From assembly GCA_964581505.1 (NCBI GenBank), contig CAZOOR010000025.1:1-33730 (forward strand): a stretch of 33,730 nt of DNA, read 5' to 3'. The notes under the pieces were generated by a model. It worked only from the letters and a program-made list of their open reading frames with translations, had not been told where the DNA came from and made no database searches. The position numbers were made by a program, and so were the translations under genes. Of the stretch, positions 25,338-33,492 are shown in pieces; the stretch's first letter is position 1, and each line of letters begins with the position of its first letter. This DNA comes from CAZOOR01 sp964581505 (lineage in GTDB: Bacteria; Bacteroidota; Ignavibacteria; Kapaibacteriales; UBA2268).

Positions 25338-28184
25338 TTAAAACATTCTCATTCCACCGCTACCGAAATTCCTAATATGATATGTAAATGTCAGCATTAT
25401 ATATCGCTCCAATACTGTGTTGTAAACATTCTCGGAATAGAAATCCGTAATATTTGTAGAAATACCCTTGTTCATATTCAAAATATCAAAAACATAAAGT
25501 TTCAATTCGCCTGCGTCATCATCAAAGAATTTTTTACCTATACTACAATTCAGCAAAGTATAGTTCCCATTTGCAGGTTGATATGCGCCACCATTAATAA
25601 TATTTCTTACATCACCTTGAAGAAAAAAGCCTTTCCAAAATACCCATTTGAAATTGGCTATATTCATTAGGCTGAAATAACTCATATTATTGTTTTTTCG
25701 TATAGTATTAACCGTATTGTTGTAATCTATTTTCGAGGTTAAATTGAAATCAAGATTTTCGCTAACATTGCTTGTGAGCATTAGCATAATATCGTAATTA
25801 TAGGAATTGGAATAATTCAGCATACCATTAACCAAACCGGGTCTGCGCGTATATCTGCTTACTAAGTGGATATTGAATTTCGAGTGAATGAAGCCAAGAG
25901 GAAATCCGTAATTAAGCATTGCAAAAATATTTCGGTAGCCGTCCAAATTTACGGGTTCGGTAAACTGCGCCCCCGCCGGTAGCATTAACGAATTTGTTAT
26001 CATCGTATCTTTTCTAGCCAAGAATGATGAAGTACCTATATAATTCTGCGCACTTCTTAACGATAGAAATGCAATGAACACTTTAGAAAAGTCGCGACTG
26101 AACTTACTATATCGAAAATGAAGTGAATTGGTTAATTGCTGTCGCAGTTGTGGATTGCCTGTGGAAACCTCCAATGGGTTGCTATTATCTATTACATTTT
26201 GAAGCTGTGAAATTGAAGGTTGGCTAGTCCCTGTTCTAAATCTCAGGTAATAACTATTCATCTTATTTGCCCCGTATCGAATAGTCAGAGAAGGCAGGAA
26301 ATTATAAAATTTATAATTAAGCTCCTCAATGCGGGGGAATGTCTGATTATTCTGTAGTGCCGCTATTTGATAATCTACTCCACCCGAAAGATATAGTTTT
26401 CGCGTTTTATAGCGATATGCTACACCCGCTTTTTGATAGAGATAATCATTATCAAAAATATTAGATGTCAATGAATCAAGTATATCGTAATTATCGCTAA
26501 GAGCATTGAAATTATACGTTTGTTGGTCAAACGTATTCCTCTTAATAGAATTCGTGTACGAAAGCATCATCTGCCCGTTCTTGTGTAGCGGCTCAGTATA
26601 TGCAATAGTAGCACGCAAATCTGAACCGTCCTGAGGCGAGCGGCTCGTTTGTTCGATAGTATCTCTATCTTCTATCCCTTTCCTTTGGTACAGATTTTTA
26701 TTAAACAAATCGTAAGCACCGTCTCTATTGGAAATGCCGTTTTTAAAATTTAGAGATAAAGTTCTGCCGATTACACCAAATCTATGTTTGAACAATAAAT
26801 TACTTGTCAAATTATAACCCGAATATTTTGAATTATATTTACTAAATGAGGAATTGGAGGTGGCACCCGAAATCAGTTCCGTTTGCGAAAGAGCATCGCT
26901 AAAATTATTATTGGTTTGCACAGTAGCATAGGGTCTCCACATAATCGAAGTATTTGTATCCAAATCCCAATCAAGTCGTAAATTAAATCTATGATTTGCA
27001 TTTATAGTATTGGAGCGTGAATTCTCGTTGTAATATTTTGTAGAGTCCTTTGTAAAAAGATAGTCGCGATTAGTCTGCTGAATATTATCATTGTCATAAT
27101 AATTGAGGAAGTAGCTGGCTGTCAATTCGAGATTGTCAGATAATACATCTGAGTAATTTGTCCCTATTGAGTGAGTAGTGGACACCCCATCTTGCTGTCC
27201 ACCGTAGAAAGCACCCGCACCGCTACGATTTACGGCAAAATTTATCCTACTACCCATAGCGGCGGAGGCACCACCGGAAACAAAGCGTCTTAGCATTCGC
27301 CCGCGGCGGCTACCGAGCATATCCAATATATCAATTATTGAAAAATTCTGCTGATTGACATTGTTGGACATTCCCAAAATGGAAATCCTCCGAGGACCGG
27401 CAAAAATATTATAATTTGCATTTAGTTGATATTTCTTGTCATAGCCGCCGCCTGCCGAGAACTTGCCGAACTCTCCGTGCCGCCGGTTTATTTTAGTAAT
27501 TATATTCAAGGCTTTGGAGCGGTCCCCGTCATCAAAGCCGGTAAATTCCGATTGGTCGCTTGCCTTGTCATAGACCTGAACTTTATCAACAATATTTGCC
27601 GGCAAGTTTTTTAGGGCAATTGATGGGTCGTTTCCGAAAAACTTCTTGCCATCAACGAAAACCTTTTCGACTTCTTCGCCATGTGCCTTCACTTTGCCAT
27701 CGGGTTCTACTTCAATACCGGGCATCTTGCGAATTAATTCTTCGACTGTGGCATCTTTGGCGGTTTTGAAACTACTTGCATTGAATTGCGTTGTGTCGCC
27801 GTGCTGTTCACCAATAACGGACTGAGCATTTACCTCTACCTCACCCATTTGTACATCTTGTCGCCGGATTCTCAATTGACGCAATTTAACTATATCATTA
27901 GCAGCTGTAATTTTCAAATTTTTGTAATAATTATGATAGCCTACATAAGATATTTTTAGAATATATTTACCACGTTTTACATTATTGAGGAAAAACCTAC
28001 CGCTTGCTTCCGTAAAAGCATGATATTTAGGTGTACTATCGGGTGCAAGCAACTGAACGGAAGCACTAATAAGAGGCATTGACGTTTTAGCATCAATTGC
28101 CATACCTACTATTTTTATATTTTCCGATAGTAATAAATCGCTTGAAATAAAGATAAGGAGCAAAACAAGAAACATTTTTTTCAT
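25338..28184 (-). CDS. TonB-dependent-receptor-like outer-membrane beta-barrel with carboxypeptidase-regulatory-like domain
   Basis: A 948-residue outer-membrane protein. The start at 28184 (MKKMFLVLLL) gives a clean signal peptide; an upstream ATG at 28226 adds 14 residues that look like leader sequence. Domain order: signal peptide (1-21), CarboxypepD_reg-like beta-sandwich (about 22-110), plug domain with VEELIRKMPGIEVEPDGKV and the VFVDGKKFFGNDP segment (about 130-230), then a 22-strand-type barrel ending in Phe (GGMRMF), as outer-membrane proteins do. A SusD-like partner gene is absent, so it is more like the outer-membrane-beta-barrel-3 group than a SusC. It might take up a siderophore, peptide or oligosaccharide. 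It is convergent with the GT-C-like gene and divergent from the methyltransferase. Confidence 0.88.
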   Translation of the reverse strand: MKKMFLVLLLIFISSDLLLSENIKIVGMAIDAKTSMPLISASVQLLAPDSTPKYHAFTEASGRFFLNNVKRGKYILKISYVGYHNYYKNLKITAANDIVKLRQLRIRRQDVQMGEVEVNAQSVIGEQHGDTTQFNASSFKTAKDATVEELIRKMPGIEVEPDGKVKAHGEEVEKVFVDGKKFFGNDPSIALKNLPANIVDKVQVYDKASDQSEFTGFDDGDRSKALNIITKINRRHGEFGKFSAGGGYDKKYQLNANYNIFAGPRRISILGMSNNVNQQNFSIIDILDMLGSRRGRMLRRFVSGGASAAMGSRINFAVNRSGAGAFYGGQQDGVSTTHSIGTNYSDVLSDNLELTASYFLNYYDNDNIQQTNRDYLFTKDSTKYYNENSRSNTINANHRFNLRLDWDLDTNTSIMWRPYATVQTNNNFSDALSQTELISGATSNSSFSKYNSKYSGYNLTSNLLFKHRFGVIGRTLSLNFKNGISNRDGAYDLFNKNLYQRKGIEDRDTIEQTSRSPQDGSDLRATIAYTEPLHKNGQMMLSYTNSIKRNTFDQQTYNFNALSDNYDILDSLTSNIFDNDYLYQKAGVAYRYKTRKLYLSGGVDYQIAALQNNQTFPRIEELNYKFYNFLPSLTIRYGANKMNSYYLRFRTGTSQPSISQLQNVIDNSNPLEVSTGNPQLRQQLTNSLHFRYSKFSRDFSKVFIAFLSLRSAQNYIGTSSFLARKDTMITNSLMLPAGAQFTEPVNLDGYRNIFAMLNYGFPLGFIHSKFNIHLVSRYTRRPGLVNGMLNYSNSYNYDIMLMLTSNVSENLDFNLTSKIDYNNTVNTIRKNNNMSYFSLMNIANFKWVFWKGFFLQGDVRNIINGGAYQPANGNYTLLNCSIGKKFFDDDAGELKLYVFDILNMNKGISTNITDFYSENVYNTVLERYIMLTFTYHIRNFGSGGMRMF

Positions 28185-28481
28185 CAACCGACACCATAAA
28201 TTATATCTAAAACATATTATACGCACAAAGAATAAAAAAGTTAGACAATAATATCAAAGAAATAGTTTAATTCCGATGAACTAATTTTTCACAATTTCCC
28301 TATAAATTATATTTTTCTTGTGTGCTAGTGGCTATTCACGCAATTAGTTAAAAGCATCTACATATTAATAATATGGGTAAAATTTGTTATATTGCGATTG
28401 TATGGGTGATTGGAGTAATGGAAATATAAAACTTTATAGGTAAAATTTATAAATGCAAGAAATAGGATTATTTTTTACTGT

Positions 28482-29537
28482 ATGAAAAGAAAAGTACATA
28501 AACTAAAAGCAACAGATTTTTTCTGTTCCGGTGGTGGCATGACTTATGGTATGCGACAAGCAGGAATTGAAGTCATTGCCGGAATTGACAATGACCCTAC
28601 TGTAAAAGCTACATACGAGAAAAATAATCCGGGATGTGTATTTTTACTAAAAGATATTTTTGAATATCATCCGACCGACTTGGAACAAGATTTAAATATC
28701 AAGCGAAATGATGATAACATGATTTTTATCGGTTGTAGTCCTTGTCAATATTGGTCTATTATTAGAACGGATAAAAAGAAGGCGGAAAAATCAAAAGATT
28801 TATTAAAAGAATTCCATCGTTTTGTAAAATATTTTAAACCCGGATTTGTAGTAATTGAAAATGTTCCCGGATTGGAAAGAAAAGCGGAAGAAAGTGGTCT
28901 TAAAGAATTTGTTGATGATTTGGAGAAATGGGGATATACGGTACACTATCAAATATATAAACTAAACGAATACGGAGTACCACAAACAAGAAAAAGATTT
29001 TCTTTAATTGCTTCGAGAATCGTAAAAAGTAAAATTAAACCTGAGAAATCCAATTATTGTCCAACAGTTAGAGATTTCATTGGTGGAAATAATAGGTTAA
29101 TGGAAATCAAAGCAGGATATAAAGAGAAGAATAATATTAGGTTTCATAGTTGCGCTTCTTTAAGTGATGAAAATTTGAAAGCCATAATGAAAAGCTTACC
29201 CGGTAAACCTCCTGCAAAAAAAAGAAAAAAATTTAAAGGAAAAGGATTTAGAGATAGTTACGGACGTATGTCATGGGATAAACCCGCACCCACTATTACT
29301 ACAAAATTTTTTAGCTTATCTAACGGACGTTTCGGACATCCTGAAGAAAACAGGGCAATTTCAATAAGAGAAGGGGCTTTACTACAAACTTTTCCTTTTG
29401 ACTATATATTTATTAATAACGATGAAAGCCAGACTAGTATGCAAATAGCAGCAAAAATAATCGGTAATGCTGTTCCACCTGAATTTGCAAAAAGAATCGG
29501 GGAAGCAATAAAAAAGGCGGTTAAAAATGAAAAGTAA
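28482..29537 (+). CDS. C5-cytosine DNA methyltransferase
   Basis: Transfers a methyl group from S-adenosylmethionine to C5 of cytosine in a specific DNA site. All main motifs are present in order: motif I FCSGGGM (14-20), motif IV GCSPCQ with catalytic C88 (84-89), motif VI ENV (126-128), motif VIII QTRKR (168-172), PAPTITTKF (268-276) and motif X GNAVPP (328-333). The target-recognition part between VIII and IX is about 90 residues, within the normal range for a short palindromic site; the site itself cannot be read from the sequence. Length 351 aa is normal. It is the first gene of a four-gene operon and overlaps the next by 11 nt. The Vsr gene at the end makes a Dcm-like role in self-marking plausible. 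No good Shine-Dalgarno sequence is seen before the ATG. Confidence 0.95.
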   Translation: MKRKVHKLKATDFFCSGGGMTYGMRQAGIEVIAGIDNDPTVKATYEKNNPGCVFLLKDIFEYHPTDLEQDLNIKRNDDNMIFIGCSPCQYWSIIRTDKKKAEKSKDLLKEFHRFVKYFKPGFVVIENVPGLERKAEESGLKEFVDDLEKWGYTVHYQIYKLNEYGVPQTRKRFSLIASRIVKSKIKPEKSNYCPTVRDFIGGNNRLMEIKAGYKEKNNIRFHSCASLSDENLKAIMKSLPGKPPAKKRKKFKGKGFRDSYGRMSWDKPAPTITTKFFSLSNGRFGHPEENRAISIREGALLQTFPFDYIFINNDESQTSMQIAAKIIGNAVPPEFAKRIGEAIKKAVKNEK

Positions 29538-31617
29538 TTTTAAGATATCACCGCGAGTTTTGGCTCATTTGGGGGAAGACTTAATTAGAAACGAAAGCAT
29601 TGCAATATTGGAATTGGTTAAGAACTCTTATGATGCATGTGCATCCATTTGTACCGTTGAATTAAATTTCAAGGACGATAATCTCAATGAAATTATAATT
29701 GAAGATGACGGCTACGGGATGGACTTGAAGATTATAAATAATATCTGGCTTGTAGTCGGAACCGATAATAAAAAAGATGCGTCCAAGCAATCCGTTTGCG
29801 AAAGAGTTCCGTTAGGAGAAAAAGGTATCGGTCGTTTGGGCATTCATAAATTGGGCAAAAAAATCAAACTGATTAGTAAAAGAGACAACTCGAAAGAAGT
29901 CGAATTATTCATTGATTGGACAAAACTGGAAACAATAAAAGAAATTGAGGATTTTAAAATAGAAATATCGGAAAATGAAAAGCCGAAATATTTAAAAAAC
30001 TCCACGGGAACAAAGATAATTATTACCAGTCTCAAAACGAATTGGGACAGAAGACAATTAAGAGAAGTTTACCGTTCGATAAATTCGCTGAATAGTCCGT
30101 TTGATAACACAAACGACGATTTTAAAGTAATTGTTGAAAGTAATACAAACATATTTGATGATTTACCGGATTTTGAAGATATTAAGAAGAGCGCACTATA
30201 TTTCGCGAAATGTAAAATTAAAAACGGTAGAATTACGGAATTCAAATACGAATTCATACCTTGGAGCACTTTAACAAGAATATCAGATGGTCGTATAAAA
30301 ACAGAAAAGAATTTTGATGACTATCAATTATTACTTTCAAGAAGAAAAGAGAGGTATGTAGAGAATTATAGTTTGGAGAATTATAATATTGGCTCCATAG
30401 AATTTGAAGTAGCTATTTTCGATAACGATTCCCAAATATTAAATTATGTCAATATGGAAAAAAAATCCTTACGAGATTATTTGATAGAAAACGGGGGCAT
30501 CAGAGTTTACCGGGACGGAGTAAGAGTTTACGATTACGGTGAAAAAGGAAACGATTGGCTTGGAATAGACTTAAAGAGAGTTCATAGAGTAGGCGGGAAC
30601 ATAAGTAATAATATTGTAATAGGCGCCGTAAAACTAAAGGATAGAAGCAAAAGTAGTGATTTGAAAGAAAAAACCAACAGAGAAGGTTTTGTCGAAAACG
30701 AAGCATATCAGGTTTTCAAAGATGCCGTATCGTTTGCTTTGGATTTAATAGTTGCCGAAAGAAACATCGATAAAGAAAAACTGACGATACTTTATAAAAG
30801 ACATAAGACGATAGAACCAGTGTTGTCGGATTTGACCGAAGTAATGGAAATTGTTGAAGCAAAAGTTCGTGAAAAAGAAACAAAAGATGAAATTCTTAAA
30901 TATCTTATTAGAATTAACGACCAGTACAAGGAAGTGAAATCGGTTTTGATCAGGAGTGCAAATGCCGGATTGAATCTGGCTGTCGTTATACACGAAATGG
31001 AAAAATTGACAGCCGGTTTGGTCAGCTCGATAAACCATCGACAATTTGAAAAAGTAATCGATATAACCTTGCAATTGGAAAAAATTATTCGCGGATATTC
31101 TGTAATGATTAAAAATTCATCGGTAAAAAAAGGCAAACTATTCGATATTGTCAGACTGGCTTTTGATAACTACGAATATCGATTCAATGACCATAATGTG
31201 AATGTTATTTCCAATGGTAGCAATTATTTAACAGGATTTTATGCAAAAAGCGAGGCCGTTTCCGTTTTGACCAATTTATTGGATAATTCATTGTTTTGGC
31301 TTTCGTATTCTCGAACGAAAAACAGAACTATTTCGGCTTTTATAACCGACCAAATCAAAGATTACAATTCCATTGTGGTTTCAGATAACGGCTCCGGTTT
31401 CAAAATACCACCTGAAATTGCTATCCAACCGTTTATAACTGGAAAACCTAATGCAATCGGTTCAGGTCTTGGTTTACATATTGCCAATGAAATGATGAAA
31501 GCAATGAAAGGACGATTGTTATTTTTGGATGCGAATGATATTGAATTACCTGAAAAAATTTTGGAACACGGTGCAACGAAAGCTATTGTCGCTCTTTGTT
31601 TTCGAAAAGAAAAATAA
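29527..31617 (+). CDS. Dual-GHKL protein: N-terminal MORC/Hsp90-like ATPase, C-terminal histidine-kinase-like module
   Basis: A 696-residue cytosolic protein with two separate GHKL folds. First: N-box ELVKNSYDA (E29, N33, D36), EDDGYGM (59-65), GEKGIGRLG (97-105), then the second-domain-like segment IRVYRDGVRVYDYG (325-338), as in MORC/paraMORC and Hsp90-like ATPases of restriction-modification loci. Second, from about 425: a coiled helical region, H-box-like VVIHEMEKL with H489, then N-box LTNLLDNS (N583, N587), G1 box SDNGSGF (620-625), F-box PFITGK and G2 box GSGLGL (645-650). The second half therefore has the full layout of a sensor histidine kinase without membrane segments. The start overlaps the methyltransferase by 11 nt, and the receiver-domain gene follows 13 nt after. 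I infer ATP-driven clamp or sensing by the first module and phosphotransfer to the receiver by the second. Phosphorylation at H489 is untested. Confidence 0.85.
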   Translation: MKSNFKISPRVLAHLGEDLIRNESIAILELVKNSYDACASICTVELNFKDDNLNEIIIEDDGYGMDLKIINNIWLVVGTDNKKDASKQSVCERVPLGEKGIGRLGIHKLGKKIKLISKRDNSKEVELFIDWTKLETIKEIEDFKIEISENEKPKYLKNSTGTKIIITSLKTNWDRRQLREVYRSINSLNSPFDNTNDDFKVIVESNTNIFDDLPDFEDIKKSALYFAKCKIKNGRITEFKYEFIPWSTLTRISDGRIKTEKNFDDYQLLLSRRKERYVENYSLENYNIGSIEFEVAIFDNDSQILNYVNMEKKSLRDYLIENGGIRVYRDGVRVYDYGEKGNDWLGIDLKRVHRVGGNISNNIVIGAVKLKDRSKSSDLKEKTNREGFVENEAYQVFKDAVSFALDLIVAERNIDKEKLTILYKRHKTIEPVLSDLTEVMEIVEAKVREKETKDEILKYLIRINDQYKEVKSVLIRSANAGLNLAVVIHEMEKLTAGLVSSINHRQFEKVIDITLQLEKIIRGYSVMIKNSSVKKGKLFDIVRLAFDNYEYRFNDHNVNVISNGSNYLTGFYAKSEAVSVLTNLLDNSLFWLSYSRTKNRTISAFITDQIKDYNSIVVSDNGSGFKIPPEIAIQPFITGKPNAIGSGLGLHIANEMMKAMKGRLLFLDANDIELPEKILEHGATKAIVALCFRKEK

Positions 31618-31630
31618 AAAGGAAGCTGTT

Positions 31631-33043
31631 ATGATAGAGGAATTTATCGATAGTGTTTTGATTATTGATGATAACGAAGAAGAAATAAAAGATTTAAAGA
31701 ATATTTTAGTAAAAAAAGATATCTGGGTTACATGTTATAATCCACCTAAGGAAAAGCAGGAAATTGACCAAATTTCCAAACCTTTTAAAAATAGAAAATT
31801 GGTGTTTTTGGATTTAAGGATTGATGAAACCAAACAAACAATAGAAAATATTTCGGTAATAATAAGGCCTTTGTTAAGAAAAATAATTGCCAGAGATTTC
31901 GGAAATTATGGAATCGTAATGTGGACAAAGCACGAGAGGCATATTGCTGAATTTAAAGAAAAAATACAAAAAGATGTCAATGATTATCAATTACCGCTAT
32001 TTGTTATTCAAATGGATAAGTCAAAATATTTGAGAGACGGATTTGATAATATATTGATTGACTTGGAAACCAGATTACAAAAAAATACAGCTGCAAATTT
32101 TTTCATTAATTGGAGCAACTTAATACAGAAAGGAAAAGATAAAGCAATAACTTCAATATTTGAATTGATCCCAGATTATCAAAAACAAGATAAAAATTTG
32201 GAATTTTTACTTTTTAAAATGGCACAGAATTATACCGGTATTCCTTTCGACAAAATAGACGATGCTTATCCTTTAAGTGTTGATGCCATAAAAGCCTTTA
32301 ACGATTTGTTGATTTCGGAGATAAATAGTATATCTGAAACTAACAAATTAAAATTAAATAAAAACGAGTATATTTTTATTTTATCTTCCGAAGACAAAGG
32401 TTGGTTTATTAAAAACAAATTAACAGATGCTAAAAAAGATTTAATGTTAAAGAAAATCTCCAAAGAAGAGGATGCTAAAATAAAATGGTCAATATGTGAT
32501 GATTTTACAAAAAAAGAAAAAAAAGATGAAATACTTAATACCTCAAAAGAAGAAATTATAAATTTATTTTCAGCATTAAATTCCAAACTTTTAATTGATG
32601 AAGTCAATATCAAACAAGATAAAATAGTTCCTGGAAATGTTTACGAAATAAAAGATATTAGTTCAAATTTAAAATATCACGATTTACCGGAAAATGCAAT
32701 ACCTGTTATTATTGAAATGACACCACCTTGTGATTTTTCAAATAATAAAACCAAATACCCAAGAGCGTTATCGGGATTTATTATTGAACTGTCCAAAGAT
32801 TTAAAAACAATAGACACATATAAAAGCGAAAAGTTTTATAGTGAATTTTGGCCAGTAAAAATAAACAATACAGTCAAAATAGTTATTTTTAATTTTGCGG
32901 TTTTGGGCTTCGTTAAAGAAGACAAACTAAAAAATGAAAAAAGATACAAATTGCTATTCAGAGTAAAAGATAAACTATTTGCAGATATTTTACAAAAAAT
33001 GTCCGCTTATACTGCAAGATTGGGTTTGCCAATAATTAGATGA
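31631..33043 (+). CDS. Receiver-domain protein with an unassigned C-terminal region
   Basis: 470 residues. The start at 31631 (MIEEFIDSV) is chosen because AAAGGA lies 8 nt upstream; an upstream frame would overlap the ATPase gene by 89 nt. Residues 8-145 form a response-regulator receiver: acidic pair D13-D14 (IIDDNE), phospho-acceptor D61 (VFLDLR), T99 (VMWTKH) and a Lys (K130, MDKS) in the beta5 loop. Residues 150-470 have no DNA-binding or enzyme motif that I recognise; they are helix-rich and Lys-rich to about 330, then beta-rich with the segment EMTPPCDFSNNK (362-373), including an unusual Cys-Asp, and FWPVKINNTVKIVIFNFAVLGF near 406-427. It overlaps the Vsr gene by 4 nt (ATGA). I infer it is the partner of the upstream kinase-like protein and an effector or adaptor for the nuclease. 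The receiver part is sure; the rest is not. Confidence 0.8.
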   Translation: MIEEFIDSVLIIDDNEEEIKDLKNILVKKDIWVTCYNPPKEKQEIDQISKPFKNRKLVFLDLRIDETKQTIENISVIIRPLLRKIIARDFGNYGIVMWTKHERHIAEFKEKIQKDVNDYQLPLFVIQMDKSKYLRDGFDNILIDLETRLQKNTAANFFINWSNLIQKGKDKAITSIFELIPDYQKQDKNLEFLLFKMAQNYTGIPFDKIDDAYPLSVDAIKAFNDLLISEINSISETNKLKLNKNEYIFILSSEDKGWFIKNKLTDAKKDLMLKKISKEEDAKIKWSICDDFTKKEKKDEILNTSKEEIINLFSALNSKLLIDEVNIKQDKIVPGNVYEIKDISSNLKYHDLPENAIPVIIEMTPPCDFSNNKTKYPRALSGFIIELSKDLKTIDTYKSEKFYSEFWPVKINNTVKIVIFNFAVLGFVKEDKLKNEKRYKLLFRVKDKLFADILQKMSAYTARLGLPIIR

Positions 33044-33492
33044 TAGTTATGCCAGATATCTTCTCAAAACAAAAACGTTCCGAAATAATGTCCCAAATTT
33101 CTGGTAAAGAAACGAAACCCGAAATTGCGGTTAGAAAGTTTTTATTTGCAAACAGTTTCCGTTACAGAAAAAACGATAAACGTTATCCGGGCAAGCCAGA
33201 TATAGTATTACCCAAATATAAAACTGTAATTTTCGTACACGGATGCTTTTGGCACGGACATAATTGTCCGGCAGGTAAATTACCCGACACGAGAAAAGAA
33301 TTTTGGGAAAATAAAATTAAAAGGAATATTGAAAGAGATAAAAGAAATAAAACTGAATTGGAAAAACAAGATTGGAGAGTAATTATAATTTGGCAATGTG
33401 AATTAAAAAATAAAGAGATAAGAGAAAAGACTTTGAATGAATTATTGAATACACTACACAACAATTGCTATTATGAATTGGGCGACAAGTAG
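33040..33492 (+). CDS. vsr: Very short patch repair (Vsr) endonuclease
   Basis: A 150-residue sequence-specific nicking enzyme of the Vsr family; in E. coli it cuts 5' of the T in T:G mismatches made by deamination of 5-methylcytosine. Signature residues are visible: SQISGKETKPE (18-28), the catalytic Asp in PGKPDIVLP (D54), the zinc/active-site cluster VHGCFWHGHNC (H67, C69, H72, H74, C76), FWENKIKRN and the end WQCE (C120, E121). The start at 33040 overlaps the preceding stop as ATGA; an ATG at 33049 (MPDIFSK) would match the usual Vsr N-terminus. Placed last in a methyltransferase operon, it may repair host deamination or, given the ATPase and kinase partners, act as the restriction nuclease. 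Confidence 0.93.
   Translation: MIVMPDIFSKQKRSEIMSQISGKETKPEIAVRKFLFANSFRYRKNDKRYPGKPDIVLPKYKTVIFVHGCFWHGHNCPAGKLPDTRKEFWENKIKRNIERDKRNKTELEKQDWRVIIIWQCELKNKEIREKTLNELLNTLHNNCYYELGDK

Noticed and set aside
28482..33492. Reading the island as a plain Dcm/Vsr pair with unrelated neighbours
   Set aside because: The start/stop overlaps between all four genes and the matching kinase-receiver pair make a single functional unit more likely.
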